A DNA stretch of 64,000 nucleotides from Anderseniella sp963700885 (GTDB taxonomy: Bacteria; Pseudomonadota; Alphaproteobacteria; Rhizobiales; Aestuariivirgaceae), in NCBI GenBank assembly GCA_963700885.1, contig CAVOZJ010000005.1:62001-126000 (forward strand), given 5' to 3'. The notes beneath the pieces were generated by a model. It saw nothing but the letters and a program-made list of their open reading frames with translations, did not search any database and was not told the origin of the DNA. The first letter of the stretch is position 1, and each line of letters begins with the position of its first letter. Shown here in pieces: positions 49,307-58,962 of this stretch. The translations under genes were made by a program, and so were the position numbers.

Positions 49307-50266
49307 TTAGCTGCCGAGAGTACGGCCAATGGCCAGGAACTTCTCACGGCGTTGCTGGCGCACTTCATCCGCAGACATGTGCTTGAACGGCAGGATAGCG
49401 GTTGAAATCGCTTTCCTGACCGATTGCATGACAACTTTGCGGCCGCGATGTGCACCGCCCACTGGCTCCGGCACAATTGTATCAATCACACCCAGTTCCT
49501 TGAGGTGAGCAGCGGTAATGCGCATGGCGGTGGCAGCTTCACTGGCACGCGCCGAATCGTGCCAGAGAATTGAGGCCGCGCCTTCCGGCGAGATTACCGA
49601 ATAGATCGAGTGTTCCAGCATCAACACCGAATTCGCCGTTGCAATGGCAACGGCCCCGCCTGACCCGCCCTCGCCGATAATGGTCGCAATTATCGGCGTG
49701 CCAAGTCCCAGACAACAATCGGTTGAACGTGCAATCGCTTCAGCCTGACCACGTTCTTCAGCTCCAATCCCCGGATAGGCACCTGCGGTATCCACGAAGG
49801 TCAACACCGGCAAGTCAAACCGCTGCGCCAATTCCATCAACCTGACAGCCTTGCGGTAGCCTTCCGGTCGCGCCATGCCAAAATTATGCTTGAGGCGGGA
49901 TTTTGTATCAGCACCTTTTTCCTGACCGATAACCACGACAGGAGTTCCGTCAAATCGGCCCAGCCCGCCAAGAACAGCCTCGTCTTCGGCAAATTTCCTG
50001 TCCCCGGCGAGCGGTGTAAACTCTGTGATCAGGGCCTGCAGATAATCCCGGGTATGTGGCCGGTCCGGGTGCCGTGCAACCTGGGTTTTCTGCCATGGCT
50101 CAAGATCGGCATACAGGTCAGCAAGCGACTTGGAGAGCTTGACCTCCAATTGCTTCACTTCGTCTGAAATTGAAACCGAACCGCCATCATCATTGATGGA
50201 TTTCAGTTCGGCGATTTTGCCTGTCAGTTCGGCAACGCGTGTTTCGAAGTCAAGAAATGTCTGCAT
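49307..50266 (-). CDS. accA: Acetyl-CoA carboxylase carboxyltransferase, alpha subunit
   Basis: 319 residues, starting MQTFLDFETRVAELTGKIAE. With AccD it transfers carboxyl from biotin to acetyl-CoA, forming malonyl-CoA for fatty acid synthesis. The crotonase-fold motifs VVVIGQEKGADTKSRLKHNF, TFVDTAGAYPGIGAEERGQA and IGEGGSGGAVAIATANSV are all intact. The partner accD is not in the window. Its upstream gene is xerD on the same strand, 130 bp away, a common order. The IS1380 insertion 20 bp beyond its stop may remove its normal terminator. Confidence 0.97.
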   Translation of the reverse strand: MQTFLDFETRVAELTGKIAELKSINDDGGSVSISDEVKQLEVKLSKSLADLYADLEPWQKTQVARHPDRPHTRDYLQALITEFTPLAGDRKFAEDEAVLGGLGRFDGTPVVVIGQEKGADTKSRLKHNFGMARPEGYRKAVRLMELAQRFDLPVLTFVDTAGAYPGIGAEERGQAEAIARSTDCCLGLGTPIIATIIGEGGSGGAVAIATANSVLMLEHSIYSVISPEGAASILWHDSARASEAATAMRITAAHLKELGVIDTIVPEPVGGAHRGRKVVMQSVRKAISTAILPFKHMSADEVRQQRREKFLAIGRTLGS

Positions 50267-50396
50267 GTTTCATACGACCGCAACTGCCGGAACCACAGTG
50301 CATGCCCTCGCCTGAGCCCGATTGGAACATTGCTGCAAACTGGCGTTACGCCGATGTGATGTCAACCTGCTATTTGCTGCGCAGAAAGTGCGCCAA

Positions 50397-51371
50397 TCAG
50401 AGGTTGAGGGGATGATGACTTTCAACTGTTTCACGCAATTTTTCCGGCATTACGTGTGTATAAATCTGCGTCGTCGAAATATCTGCATGTCCCAGCATCT
50501 GTTGAACGGACCTGAGGTCTGCCCCGCCCTGCAGCAAATGACTGGCAAAGGCATGACGCACAACGTGGGGTGATAGGGTACTGGCTTTGAGCCCGGCGTC
50601 CCTAGCCAACTGTTTCAGCAGCAGCGCAAAGTGCTGCCGCGTCAGGTGTCTCTGCCTGCCCGCCGATGCAAACAGATATTGCGCGGCAGGCAGATGCACT
50701 TCATCCGCCGTCTGTTTCACAACTTCAATATATGTGTTGATCGCCGAACGTGCCGCAGGCGATAGAGGAACCAGCCGTTCCCGGCCGCCCTTGCCGCGCA
50801 CCGTGATGAACCTGTCATCGCTGGATACCATTCCAACGGTCAGACTGATGAGTTCAGAAACCCGCATTCCCGTTGCGTAGAGGACCTCGATCAGGCACAC
50901 CATTCGCAGCGCTTTCAGTCTCGCATTGCCACGCGTGTGAGTTGCCTGCTTGCGGGCTTCAAGCAGCAGTTTCTCCGCCTGGCCGACGCTCATTGTTTTC
51001 GGCAAATTGCGTACTTTGCGAGGCGCTGAAACCCCACCTGCAGGGTTGTCTGCCACGATACCTTCGGCATAGGCAAACTTGTGCAATTGGCGTACGGCGG
51101 ACAATCTTCGCGCGATTGTGGATTTTGCCATGCCATCCGACTGCAACTCGGCAAGCCATGCGCGGACTTCATCCGCGCCTGCTGCCCCGGGAGCACAGCC
51201 GCTTCTTTTCAGGAAATCACAATAATGTCCCAGATCATGGGCGTAGGCAGAAAGGGTATTTGGCGATGCACCGCGTTCGGCACTCATCATTTCCAGAAAC
51301 AATTCCACAACCCTGCCGCCATCGGCAGGTTTATCGGGAATGTCTGGATTGTCAGTAGTCGATGACACCAT
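50397..51371 (-). CDS. xerD: Tyrosine recombinase XerD
   Basis: 324 residues. XerD and XerC resolve chromosome dimers at dif. The N-terminal SAM-like core-binding domain (about 15-110) and the catalytic domain with Arg (YATGMRVSELISL), Lys (VRGKGGRERLVPL), His-x-x-Arg (SPHVVRHAFASHLLQ), His (MLGHADISTTQIYTH) and the Tyr nucleophile are all present. The position next to accA and opposite aroK, and the sequence, favour XerD over XerC. It overlaps the small membrane protein gene upstream by 20 bp. Confidence 0.93.
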   Translation of the reverse strand: MVSSTTDNPDIPDKPADGGRVVELFLEMMSAERGASPNTLSAYAHDLGHYCDFLKRSGCAPGAAGADEVRAWLAELQSDGMAKSTIARRLSAVRQLHKFAYAEGIVADNPAGGVSAPRKVRNLPKTMSVGQAEKLLLEARKQATHTRGNARLKALRMVCLIEVLYATGMRVSELISLTVGMVSSDDRFITVRGKGGRERLVPLSPAARSAINTYIEVVKQTADEVHLPAAQYLFASAGRQRHLTRQHFALLLKQLARDAGLKASTLSPHVVRHAFASHLLQGGADLRSVQQMLGHADISTTQIYTHVMPEKLRETVESHHPLNL

Positions 51372-51492
51372 CTGAAAGCTGCTTTATCACTTCTTTCTGT
51401 TGTGGCGGAAAGTTGGCAAGTCCCCAGACCAGGCCGTACCCGGCACCAGCCAAGCACAGTATGATTAACAGAAAGCGAAGACTGTCAGGCAT
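51352..51492 (-). CDS. Small single-pass membrane protein upstream of xerD, 46 residues
   Basis: ATG 51492 opens MPDSLRFLLIILCLAGAGYG followed by LVWGLANFPPQQKEVIKQLS. There is one membrane helix (about 6-24), and the conserved-looking FPPQQKEVIK tail lies in the periplasm. Small proteins of this form sit between aroK and xerD in many Rhizobiales. Its 3' end overlaps xerD by 20 bp, which suggests translational coupling. The function is unknown. Confidence 0.75.
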   Translation of the reverse strand: MPDSLRFLLIILCLAGAGYGLVWGLANFPPQQKEVIKQLSDGVIDY

Positions 51493-51767
51493 GGCAGCTA
51501 CTGTATTCCTCAAGACACCGTCTGATTTACGCCCCAGGCACCCATGCAATGTGCAACAAATAAGGTAGAATCGCAAAGTGTTTGCAAGCAGACCAGCATC
51601 GACTGGCTGGCAACGTAACCGATTCGTCTGCGCTGCAACATCGCCCGGCAATTGCGGCAATGGGCCAAAACAGGAAGAACTGCCTGCTAAGCCTGCCAAC
51701 CGGTTGATCTTAACTGAACGCAGCATGTTCTATGGCATCGGCCGGGATTTTCTCCTAAAACTGGAAA

Positions 51768-52406
51768 ATGCACCAAGTCAACCAGGCTTCACCCCTGAAT
51801 AGAGTTCAGACACCAGTGACCGAATCCAGCAAATCCGACGACGATGTTGACGCTATTTTGTCGCGCCTCAATGATCGCAGTATCGTGCTGATCGGCCTGA
51901 TGGGTGCCGGTAAAACCACCATTGGACGGCGTCTGGCGAAAAAACTGAAAATGTCCTTTGCTGATGCCGATACAGAAATAGAAAAGGCAGCAGGTAAAAC
52001 CGTCCCGGAAATTTTCGAAGAACATGGCGAACAGTACTTTCGCGACGGTGAACGCAGGGTCATCGACCGTCTGTTACAGGATCCTCCTCGCATACTGGCA
52101 ACCGGAGGTGGTGCCTACATGAATGATGCAACCCGTGCAAGAATTGCGGAAAAGGCGATATCCGTGTGGCTCAAGGCGGATTTTGACTTGCTGATGAAAC
52201 GGGTCCGCAAACGGTCAAACAGACCACTGCTGAAAACTGGCGACCCGGAAGCTGTGATGCACAAACTGATCAAGGAGCGTTACCCCATCTACGGCGAGGC
52301 AAACATTGTTGTGGAAAGCAAGGATGTACCTCACGATCAGATTGTCGTTGCCTGCATCGAGACCCTGGCATGCCATCTGCGTCAGGAAGCGGCGGACGGC
52401 GCATGA
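51768..52406 (+). CDS. aroK: Shikimate kinase
   Basis: 212 residues. It phosphorylates shikimate for aromatic amino acid synthesis. Walker A GLMGAGKTTIGRRLA, the shikimate-binding DADTEIEKAAGKTVPEIF and the YFRDGERRVIDRLL segment, plus TGGGAYMN and the RNRPLL-like lid KRSNRPLLKT, are typical of AroK. The N-terminal 35 residues are extra and possibly too long; GTG 51816 is an alternative start. Its stop overlaps aroB by 4 bp, forming an aroK-aroB operon. Confidence 0.95.
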   Translation: MHQVNQASPLNRVQTPVTESSKSDDDVDAILSRLNDRSIVLIGLMGAGKTTIGRRLAKKLKMSFADADTEIEKAAGKTVPEIFEEHGEQYFRDGERRVIDRLLQDPPRILATGGGAYMNDATRARIAEKAISVWLKADFDLLMKRVRKRSNRPLLKTGDPEAVMHKLIKERYPIYGEANIVVESKDVPHDQIVVACIETLACHLRQEAADGA

Positions 52407-53548
52407 CCCTGACCAGACCAGACCAGGCCGGGACAATCCGGGCTGTAATCAATGTTGCTCTGGGTGAGCGCAGCTACGATATTACAGTTTCCGACGGTTT
52501 GCTGGCTCATGCCGGGCACACGATCAAGGCACTCTTGACGCGCCCGGTGACAGCGATAGTAACCGATGAGAACGTTGCCCGTCACCATTTGAAGACATTG
52601 TCGGACAGCCTCACTGAAGCAGGCATCAAGCATTCCTCCATCGTGTTGCCCGCCGGTGAATCCAGCAAGAGCTACGCCCACCTTGCGCAGTTGTGTGATG
52701 ATATCATTGCAGCCGGCATAGAGCGTAGTGACCGCATCATTGCACTGGGAGGGGGGGTTATCGGAGATCTTGCCGGTTTTGCAGCCGCAATTGTCCGCCG
52801 CGGCATCGGTTTCATACAGGTGCCGACGACTCTGCTTGCACAGGTTGACAGCTCTGTGGGTGGCAAGACCGGCATCAACTCCAGCCATGGCAAAAACCTT
52901 GTGGGTGCTTTCCACCAGCCGGTTGCCGTGCTGGCTGATATCAGTGTCCTGAACACCCTGCCTGCCCGCGAACTCGCTGCCGGTTATGCTGAGGTTGCCA
53001 AGTATGGCCTGCTTGGCGATGAGGAGTTTTTCAGCTGGCTGGAAGACAATGCAGCGAGAATTTTTGCAGGTGATCCCCAGGCCCGCATCCGGGCGATCCG
53101 CACTTCGTGTGAAGCAAAGGCCGCCATTGTCGCTCGTGACGAACGCGAAGCGGGAGATCGCGCGCTGTTAAACCTGGGTCATACATTTGGTCATGCGCTG
53201 GAAAGCGCCACGGGTTATTCCGGCAAATTGCTGCACGGTGAAGGCGTCGCAATCGGCATGGCGCAGGCCTTCCGGTTTTCCGAGCAACTGGGCATCTGTA
53301 CACCGGGCGCCGCAGCCCGCATGGCAAAGCATCTGAAGTCAGTCGGTCTGCCGACAGATGTGTCCGGCATACGCCAACACCTGCCGGACGCCCGCCAGTT
53401 GGTGGACATCATGCGCCAGGACAAGAAAGCCCAATCCGGTCGCGTAAACTTTGTCATGGTAAAGGGTATCGGCAATGCCTACATCGACACAACCATAGAA
53501 GAGGACGGCCTGATCAATTTTCTTGAGGCCGAGTTGAAACTGCAATGA
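52403..53548 (+). CDS. aroB: 3-dehydroquinate synthase
   Basis: 381 residues from ATG 52403, which overlaps the aroK stop (ATGA). It closes the first carbocycle of the shikimate pathway, with NAD and Zn2+ as cofactors. Conserved blocks: IALGGGVIGDLAGFAAAIVR, VPTTLLAQVDSSVGGKTGIN and the metal-binding LNLGHTFGHALE. The 3' end overlaps the CorC-like gene, giving a three-gene unit. Confidence 0.97.
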   Translation: MTLTRPDQAGTIRAVINVALGERSYDITVSDGLLAHAGHTIKALLTRPVTAIVTDENVARHHLKTLSDSLTEAGIKHSSIVLPAGESSKSYAHLAQLCDDIIAAGIERSDRIIALGGGVIGDLAGFAAAIVRRGIGFIQVPTTLLAQVDSSVGGKTGINSSHGKNLVGAFHQPVAVLADISVLNTLPARELAAGYAEVAKYGLLGDEEFFSWLEDNAARIFAGDPQARIRAIRTSCEAKAAIVARDEREAGDRALLNLGHTFGHALESATGYSGKLLHGEGVAIGMAQAFRFSEQLGICTPGAAARMAKHLKSVGLPTDVSGIRQHLPDARQLVDIMRQDKKAQSGRVNFVMVKGIGNAYIDTTIEEDGLINFLEAELKLQ

Positions 53549-54819
53549 CGTTTGCACTGGGTATCATGGCAGGTGCAGCCCTTGGGCTGATTTTTCTGTC
53601 TGCGTTTTTCTCCGGATCGGAAACTGCGCTGACAACCGCCTCGCGCGCAAGGCTTCATGAACTGGAAAAACGCGGCAACAAGCGTGCCCGCACTGTCCTT
53701 GACCTGAAGGAACAGCCTGAGCGCCTGATCGGCGGGATACTGCTTGGCAACAATCTGGCCAACATTCTGGCTTCGGCGCTGGCCACAACGGTATTTCTGC
53801 ATCTGTTTGGTGAAAGCGGTGTTGTATGGGCCACGCTGGTGATGACAGCACTTGTTCTGGTGTTTGGCGAAGTGCTGCCGAAGACCTATGCGCTCGTTCA
53901 TCCGGAGCGGTTTTCGCTTGCCGTGGGTGCGGTCATTTCCGTTATTGTCAGGATCTTCGGGCCAGTGGTGATTGGCGTCGAACTGATCGTCAGGAACGTA
54001 CTGTCGCTTGCCGGTGTGGATCTCGCCAACACCGGTAATATTCTGTCAGCTCAGGAAGAAATCCGCGGTGCCATTAACCTGCATCACAAGGAAGGCGCCG
54101 TGGTCAAGCATGACCGCGACATGATTGGCGGTGTTCTTGATCTGTCTGAGCTCGAACTGTCAGACCTCATGGTCCATCGCACAAAGATGTTTTCCATCGA
54201 CGTCGACATGCAGAACGGCGAAATCATATCCGAACTGTTGAAGTCGGGATTTTCCCGTGCTCCCGTATGGCAGGATAACCCCGACAACATCATAGGCGTG
54301 CTGCATGCCAAGGATGTTCTGGCCGCGTTGCAATCGCACAATGGAGATGCATCGAAGCTTGATATCAAATCGATATGTTCGGATGCCTGGTTTGTCCCTG
54401 ATACCACAACCGTGAATGACCAGCTTTCGGCCTTTCTGCGGCGCAAGGCGCACTTTGCGCTGGTCGTGGATGAGTATGGTGAAGTGATGGGACTTGTCAC
54501 TCTGGAAGATATTCTGGAAGAGATTGTCGGTGATATCGCCGACGAGCATGACGTGATCAACGCAGACATCTCACGCGAAGCCTCGGGTTCCATGGTTGTC
54601 AGCGGATCACTGCAAATTCGCGACCTGAACCGCGCCAATGACTGGGAACTTCCGGACGACGAGGCCAACACCATTGCCGGTCTGGTAATCCATGAGGCCC
54701 AGATGATCCCGGAAAAGGGTCAGGCTTTTACCTTTCACGGATTTCGCTTCGAGGTCGCGGGGAAAAAACGCAACCAGATTACCCGCCTGCGCATCACGCC
54801 GCTGAAACCTGCCGGATAA
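53545..54819 (+). CDS. CorC/HlyC-family membrane protein (CNNM-CBS)
   Basis: 424 residues. Three to four membrane segments form a CNNM/DUF21 domain (1-190; FLSAFFSGSETALTTASRAR, then GGILLGNNLANILASALATT), followed by a CBS pair (about 200-330; FALVVDEYGEVMGLVTLEDI is the second CBS) and a CorC_HlyC domain (345-420). The family is linked to Mg2+ and Co2+ efflux. It overlaps aroB by 4 bp. Linkage of this gene to aroKB is a conserved alphaproteobacterial order; the biochemical reason is unknown. Confidence 0.9.
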   Translation: MTFALGIMAGAALGLIFLSAFFSGSETALTTASRARLHELEKRGNKRARTVLDLKEQPERLIGGILLGNNLANILASALATTVFLHLFGESGVVWATLVMTALVLVFGEVLPKTYALVHPERFSLAVGAVISVIVRIFGPVVIGVELIVRNVLSLAGVDLANTGNILSAQEEIRGAINLHHKEGAVVKHDRDMIGGVLDLSELELSDLMVHRTKMFSIDVDMQNGEIISELLKSGFSRAPVWQDNPDNIIGVLHAKDVLAALQSHNGDASKLDIKSICSDAWFVPDTTTVNDQLSAFLRRKAHFALVVDEYGEVMGLVTLEDILEEIVGDIADEHDVINADISREASGSMVVSGSLQIRDLNRANDWELPDDEANTIAGLVIHEAQMIPEKGQAFTFHGFRFEVAGKKRNQITRLRITPLKPAG

Positions 54820-54840
54820 AGTCTGTTGCCCGGATGGAAA

Positions 54841-55119
54841 TTACTGCGCAGCCGGAGTGCTTGCGGAAATCGCCAGAGCATGCACAGGGCCCGCCAACTC
54901 CTCTGCCAGCACTTCGTTGACCATCCGGTGGCGCTGGACAAGTGACTTGCCCTGAAACGCTTCAGACTGAATCCTGACCCGAAAATGGGTCTCTCCTTCA
55001 GGCCTTGCTCCTGAGTGGCCAGCGTGAAGATGTGATTCGTCGATCACCTCCAGCGAGTGTGGTATCAGCGCTTTCGAGAGTTTTTCCGTAATTGTCTGTC
55101 CAACCTGGCCTAGCTGCAT
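54841..55119 (-). CDS. bolA: BolA family protein
   Basis: 92 residues from ATG 55119 with GGGAG 9 bp upstream. The core block (ESHLHAGHSGARPEGETHFR, then SEAFQGKSLVQRHRMVNEVL) includes the conserved His residues that, with a monothiol glutaredoxin, hold a [2Fe-2S] cluster. It probably works in iron-sulfur trafficking or stress. The C-terminal tail ISASTPAAQ is unstructured. It is divergent from the J-domain gene across a short gap (167 bp) and convergent with the CorC-like gene. Confidence 0.92.
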   Translation of the reverse strand: MQLGQVGQTITEKLSKALIPHSLEVIDESHLHAGHSGARPEGETHFRVRIQSEAFQGKSLVQRHRMVNEVLAEELAGPVHALAISASTPAAQ

Positions 55120-55285
55120 TGCCTGTTGCTCCCTTTTTCGGCACGAAATGCGACACACAGGTCCACATTGATGACTTGATCGTAATTTATGGGCTAAGTG
55201 AATTCCAAATGTCCACCAAAATGGGTTATACTCTTGCGCTGCTTCGGCGGCCACGACACTTACGCATCACAAAACCAGGCGGCAA

Positions 55286-55924
55286 ATGAAACTGAATTCG
55301 AAATACTTCGACACAATCCGCATAAAGCCAAAAGGCGCCAGGGCGGAACCCGAGACTTTCACCTGCGAATGGCCGGATTGCGAGGCCGTGGGCAATCACC
55401 GGGCGCCCAAGGGGCGCAATGCGGAAGGCGAGTACTTCCGGTTTTGCGTGAACCATGTGAAAACCTACAACAAGTCCTACAATTACTTTGACGGCATGGC
55501 TGACAATGATATCGGAGCCTGGATCAAGGCATCACAGACCGGCCACCGTCCAACCTGGAAATTGGGTGACAGTTCGTGGGCTGAAAACAAGCGGGCACGG
55601 GCTACAAAGACCGCATCGGGAAAGTCCGGGCGCAGTGGTTATCGCCACGATAGCGATGTGAATGATCCGCATTCGATTTTCGAGGAGGCCGTCGGCACCA
55701 AACGCGCAGCGGGTTCTCGGCGCCGGGTTGGCAATGCCGAACGCAAGGCACTCAATACACTTGGACTTGATCCCGGGGTGACTGCGGACGAAATCAAGGC
55801 GCAGTACAAACTGCTGGTCAAACGGTTTCATCCGGACGCCAACGGCGGCAGTCGCGAGACCGAGGACAGGCTTCGTGACATCATCACTGCCTACAATTAT
55901 CTCCGGGATGCCGGAGTGTGCTGA
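55286..55924 (+). CDS. J-domain protein (DnaJ-like)
   Basis: 212 residues. A conserved N-terminal part (about 1-75; FTCEWPDCEAVGNHRAPKGR, a Cys/His-rich element with CEW-C-H...CVNH) precedes a disordered linker and a C-terminal J domain (about 150-210) with the HPD tripeptide (LLVKRFHPDANGG). Such proteins stimulate DnaK ATPase. The position upstream of cobS and opposite bolA is conserved in Rhizobiales. The client is unknown. The Cys/His pattern (C27, C32, C54, H57) could bind a metal ion. Confidence 0.9.
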   Translation: MKLNSKYFDTIRIKPKGARAEPETFTCEWPDCEAVGNHRAPKGRNAEGEYFRFCVNHVKTYNKSYNYFDGMADNDIGAWIKASQTGHRPTWKLGDSSWAENKRARATKTASGKSGRSGYRHDSDVNDPHSIFEEAVGTKRAAGSRRRVGNAERKALNTLGLDPGVTADEIKAQYKLLVKRFHPDANGGSRETEDRLRDIITAYNYLRDAGVC

Positions 55925-56050
55925 ATTGCAGCAAAAGTGGCCCTTGCTAGGGTTGCATTACTCAGACTAAAACCTCTTGGCAAATGACCCTTGAGCCCCG
56001 GTTTTCCATGTACGAAGACCGGGTGTTGATTTCCCGGAGACCGGTTTCCA

Positions 56051-57040
56051 ATGAATGCAAATACAAAGATCGAAGCACCTGGCATGCCTGACATAACCGT
56101 TCCGGTGCGGAAACTCTTCGATATAGACACGGACCTGACGGTTCCGGCGTATTCCACCAGGAACGAGTATGTTCCGGAAATCGATGAGGATTATCTGTTC
56201 AACCCGGAAACCACACTGGCCATCCTTGCAGGATTTGCTCACAACCGCCGGGTGATGGTGTCGGGATATCACGGTACCGGGAAGTCAACTCACATCGAAC
56301 AGGCTGCCGCACGATTGAACTGGCCCCTGGTGCGCATCAACCTCGACAGTCATATTTCGCGTATCGATCTGGTCGGCAAGGACGCCATTGTCATCAAGGA
56401 CGGCAAACAGATCACGGAATTTCGCGAAGGCATTCTGCCATGGGCGTATCAGAACAACGTGGCACTGGTGTTTGACGAGTATGATGCCGGGCGCCCGGAC
56501 GTCATGTTCGTTATTCAGCGTGTTCTGGAAAGCTCCGGCCGTCTGACACTGCTTGACCAGGCGCGTGTATTGAAGCCGCACCCCGCATTCCGCCTGTTCG
56601 CGACTGCAAACACCGTCGGCCTTGGAGACACGACCGGCCTTTACCACGGTACCCAGCAGATCAACCAGGCCCAGATGGACCGATGGTCAATCATCGTGCA
56701 GCTGAATTATCTGAGCCATGAACAGGAATGCGGTATTGTGCTTTCCAAGAACAGGCTTTTCAGAGATGCTGCCGGCAAGAAGATCATTTCAAACATGGTG
56801 CGTCTGGCAGACCTGACCCGCAACGCCTTCATGGCAGGCGATCTTTCAACGGTCATGAGCCCTCGCACGGTCATTACATGGGCAGAAAACGCCACCATAT
56901 TCAAGGACGTCGGCATGGCGTTCCGGATGACGTTCCTGAACAAGTGCGACGAACTGGAGCGCGCCCTGGTAGCGGAATTCTACCAGCGCTGTTTCGGGGT
57001 GGAACTGCCTGAGTCATCGGCAGTCCTGGCGGTGACCTGA
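56051..57040 (+). CDS. cobS: Cobaltochelatase subunit CobS
   Basis: 329 residues. The AAA+ ATPase subunit of the aerobic cobalt chelatase, which works with CobT and CobN to insert Co2+ into hydrogenobyrinic acid a,c-diamide. A CobS_N region (1-60) precedes Walker A GYHGTGKSTHIEQ and Walker B ALVFDEYDAGRP; a sensor region follows (ATANTVGLGDTTGLYHG). It lies 22 bp before cobT and is cotranscribed with it. No cobN or other cob gene lies within the window, and I saw no cobalamin riboswitch upstream. Confidence 0.96.
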   Translation: MNANTKIEAPGMPDITVPVRKLFDIDTDLTVPAYSTRNEYVPEIDEDYLFNPETTLAILAGFAHNRRVMVSGYHGTGKSTHIEQAAARLNWPLVRINLDSHISRIDLVGKDAIVIKDGKQITEFREGILPWAYQNNVALVFDEYDAGRPDVMFVIQRVLESSGRLTLLDQARVLKPHPAFRLFATANTVGLGDTTGLYHGTQQINQAQMDRWSIIVQLNYLSHEQECGIVLSKNRLFRDAAGKKIISNMVRLADLTRNAFMAGDLSTVMSPRTVITWAENATIFKDVGMAFRMTFLNKCDELERALVAEFYQRCFGVELPESSAVLAVT

Positions 57041-57062
57041 AACGGCGGACAGAATAGAACCA

Positions 57063-58943
57063 ATGGTAAAAGATCGTGACGCACCGGCAGAAAACTTCAA
57101 GCGCGCCCTGACGCTCGCAATGAAGACCCTTGCTCAGGAACCGGAGCTGACCTGTTCGTTTGGTGCCGAACATCCCGGTATCACGGACAAGCGCGCGCGA
57201 CTGCCGCAGGTGACCCGTGATGCATCAACAGCAGACCTTGCCGTCACGCGCGGCCTGTCCGATGCCATGGCGATGCGTCTTGCCAACCATTCTACCAGTG
57301 TTCATGCACGCTACCTGCCCCAGGGCCAGCACGCACGCACTGTCTATGAGGCAATCGAGCAGGCCCGGGTCGAGGCCCTGGGCGCCCGCGCCATGCCGGG
57401 GATGGCGACAAACCTGAACGCCATGCTGGACAAGCGCTTCGATGACCTGGTCACAGGCCCCCTGCACAAACGCGAAGATGCACCGCTGGAGGACGCCCTC
57501 GCCCTGTTGGTACGCGAACGCCTCACCGGACAGGCTCCGCCGGATGCCGCAACAAAGCTGGTTGATCTGTGGCGGCCCTGGATCGAGGAGAAGGCCAGCG
57601 AGAAGCTCGATAGCCTGGATGACTGCATTTATGATCAGACAGCTTTCTCGCGGGTCACCCGCGATTTGCTGGCGCGTCTCGATATGTCCGACGAACTGGG
57701 TGACGACCCGGACGATGCAGAAGACAATGACGACGATACTGACGACGATGCAGATGGTGAACAGGAGCAGGCCGAAACCGGCCAGGAAGATGCAGAAACA
57801 TCAGCATCTGACGACATGGAACAAGGTGATGCCGACCAGGACGAAACCATGGAAGACGCCATGGAGATGGACGGCTCGGAAGATATGGACGATCTGCAGG
57901 GCGAGGAAGAGCCCGATGGCGATCAGCCGTGGCGTCCGGAGCTTCCATTTGCATCCATGTCCAACGACAAATTCTATCAGGTCTACACCAACCAGTTTGA
58001 CGAGACGGTCGAGGCCGATGAGTTGTGCGATCCTGAAGAATTGACCCGGCTGCGCAACTATCTGGACAAGCAGCTTGCAAGTCTGCAAGGCGTGGTGGCC
58101 AGGCTTGCAAACCGGATGCAGCGCCGGTTGATGGCGCAGCAGAACCGGTCGTGGGATTTTGACCTTGAAGAAGGCATTCTGGATGCGGCAAGACTGTACC
58201 GGGTGGTGATAGACCCGATGCATGCACTGTCATTCAAGGTCGAGCAGGACACCAGGTTCCGCGACACGGTTGTGACGCTGCTGCTGGACAATTCCGGCTC
58301 CATGCGAGGCAGGCCTATCACGGTTGCTGCTACCTGCGCCGATATTCTGGCGCGCACGCTGGAGCGATGCGGGGTCAAGGTTGAAATACTCGGCTTTACA
58401 ACCCGCGCCTGGAAAGGCGGGCAGGCTCGCGAGAAGTGGCTGGCCGACGGCAAGCCAGCCATGCCGGGCAGGCTCAACGATTTGCGCCACATCATCTACA
58501 AGTCCGCCGACCAGCCGTGGCGGCGTGCCCGGCGCAACCTGGGCCTGATGATGCGCGAAGGCCTGCTGAAGGAAAATATTGATGGTGAAGCCCTGATCTG
58601 GGCCCACAACAGACTGCTGGGACGCCCTGAACAACGCCGCATCATGATGGTGATCTCCGACGGTGCGCCGGTGGATGATTCAACCCTGTCGGTCAATTCC
58701 GGCAACTACCTGGAAAAGCATCTGCGCCAGGTAATCGGCGATATTGAAAACCGCTCACCGGTTGAACTGATTGCCATCGGCATCGGCCATGATGTGACCC
58801 GCTACTATCAGCGCGCCGTCACCATTGTCGATGCCGAGGAACTGGGTGGCGCCATGACCGAAAAACTTGCCGAACTGTTTGAAGAACGTTCAACTGTTCA
58901 GCCGGTGAACCGCGGCAACCCCTCATTGCGCAGGGCCGGTTGA
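57063..58943 (+). CDS. cobT: Cobaltochelatase subunit CobT
   Basis: 626 residues. The N-terminal part (1-205) and a very acidic linker (about 215-300; DDPDDAEDNDDDTDDDADGE and similar) precede a von Willebrand A domain (about 385-600) with the MIDAS motif LLLDNSGSMRGRP, which coordinates Mg2+. It forms a two-ring complex with CobS that drives CobN. The acidic linker is typical of the family. The C-terminus (VNRGNPSLRRAG) is basic. It lies between cobS and the phytase-esterase gene. Confidence 0.96.
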   Translation: MVKDRDAPAENFKRALTLAMKTLAQEPELTCSFGAEHPGITDKRARLPQVTRDASTADLAVTRGLSDAMAMRLANHSTSVHARYLPQGQHARTVYEAIEQARVEALGARAMPGMATNLNAMLDKRFDDLVTGPLHKREDAPLEDALALLVRERLTGQAPPDAATKLVDLWRPWIEEKASEKLDSLDDCIYDQTAFSRVTRDLLARLDMSDELGDDPDDAEDNDDDTDDDADGEQEQAETGQEDAETSASDDMEQGDADQDETMEDAMEMDGSEDMDDLQGEEEPDGDQPWRPELPFASMSNDKFYQVYTNQFDETVEADELCDPEELTRLRNYLDKQLASLQGVVARLANRMQRRLMAQQNRSWDFDLEEGILDAARLYRVVIDPMHALSFKVEQDTRFRDTVVTLLLDNSGSMRGRPITVAATCADILARTLERCGVKVEILGFTTRAWKGGQAREKWLADGKPAMPGRLNDLRHIIYKSADQPWRRARRNLGLMMREGLLKENIDGEALIWAHNRLLGRPEQRRIMMVISDGAPVDDSTLSVNSGNYLEKHLRQVIGDIENRSPVELIAIGIGHDVTRYYQRAVTIVDAEELGGAMTEKLAELFEERSTVQPVNRGNPSLRRAG

Positions 58944-58962
58944 GTTTGTCAGGCAGACCACA

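Noticed and set aside
55925..56050. Cobalamin riboswitch before cobS
   Set aside because: The 126-bp gap lacks the B12-box (GCCACTG-type) and is too short for the full aptamer.
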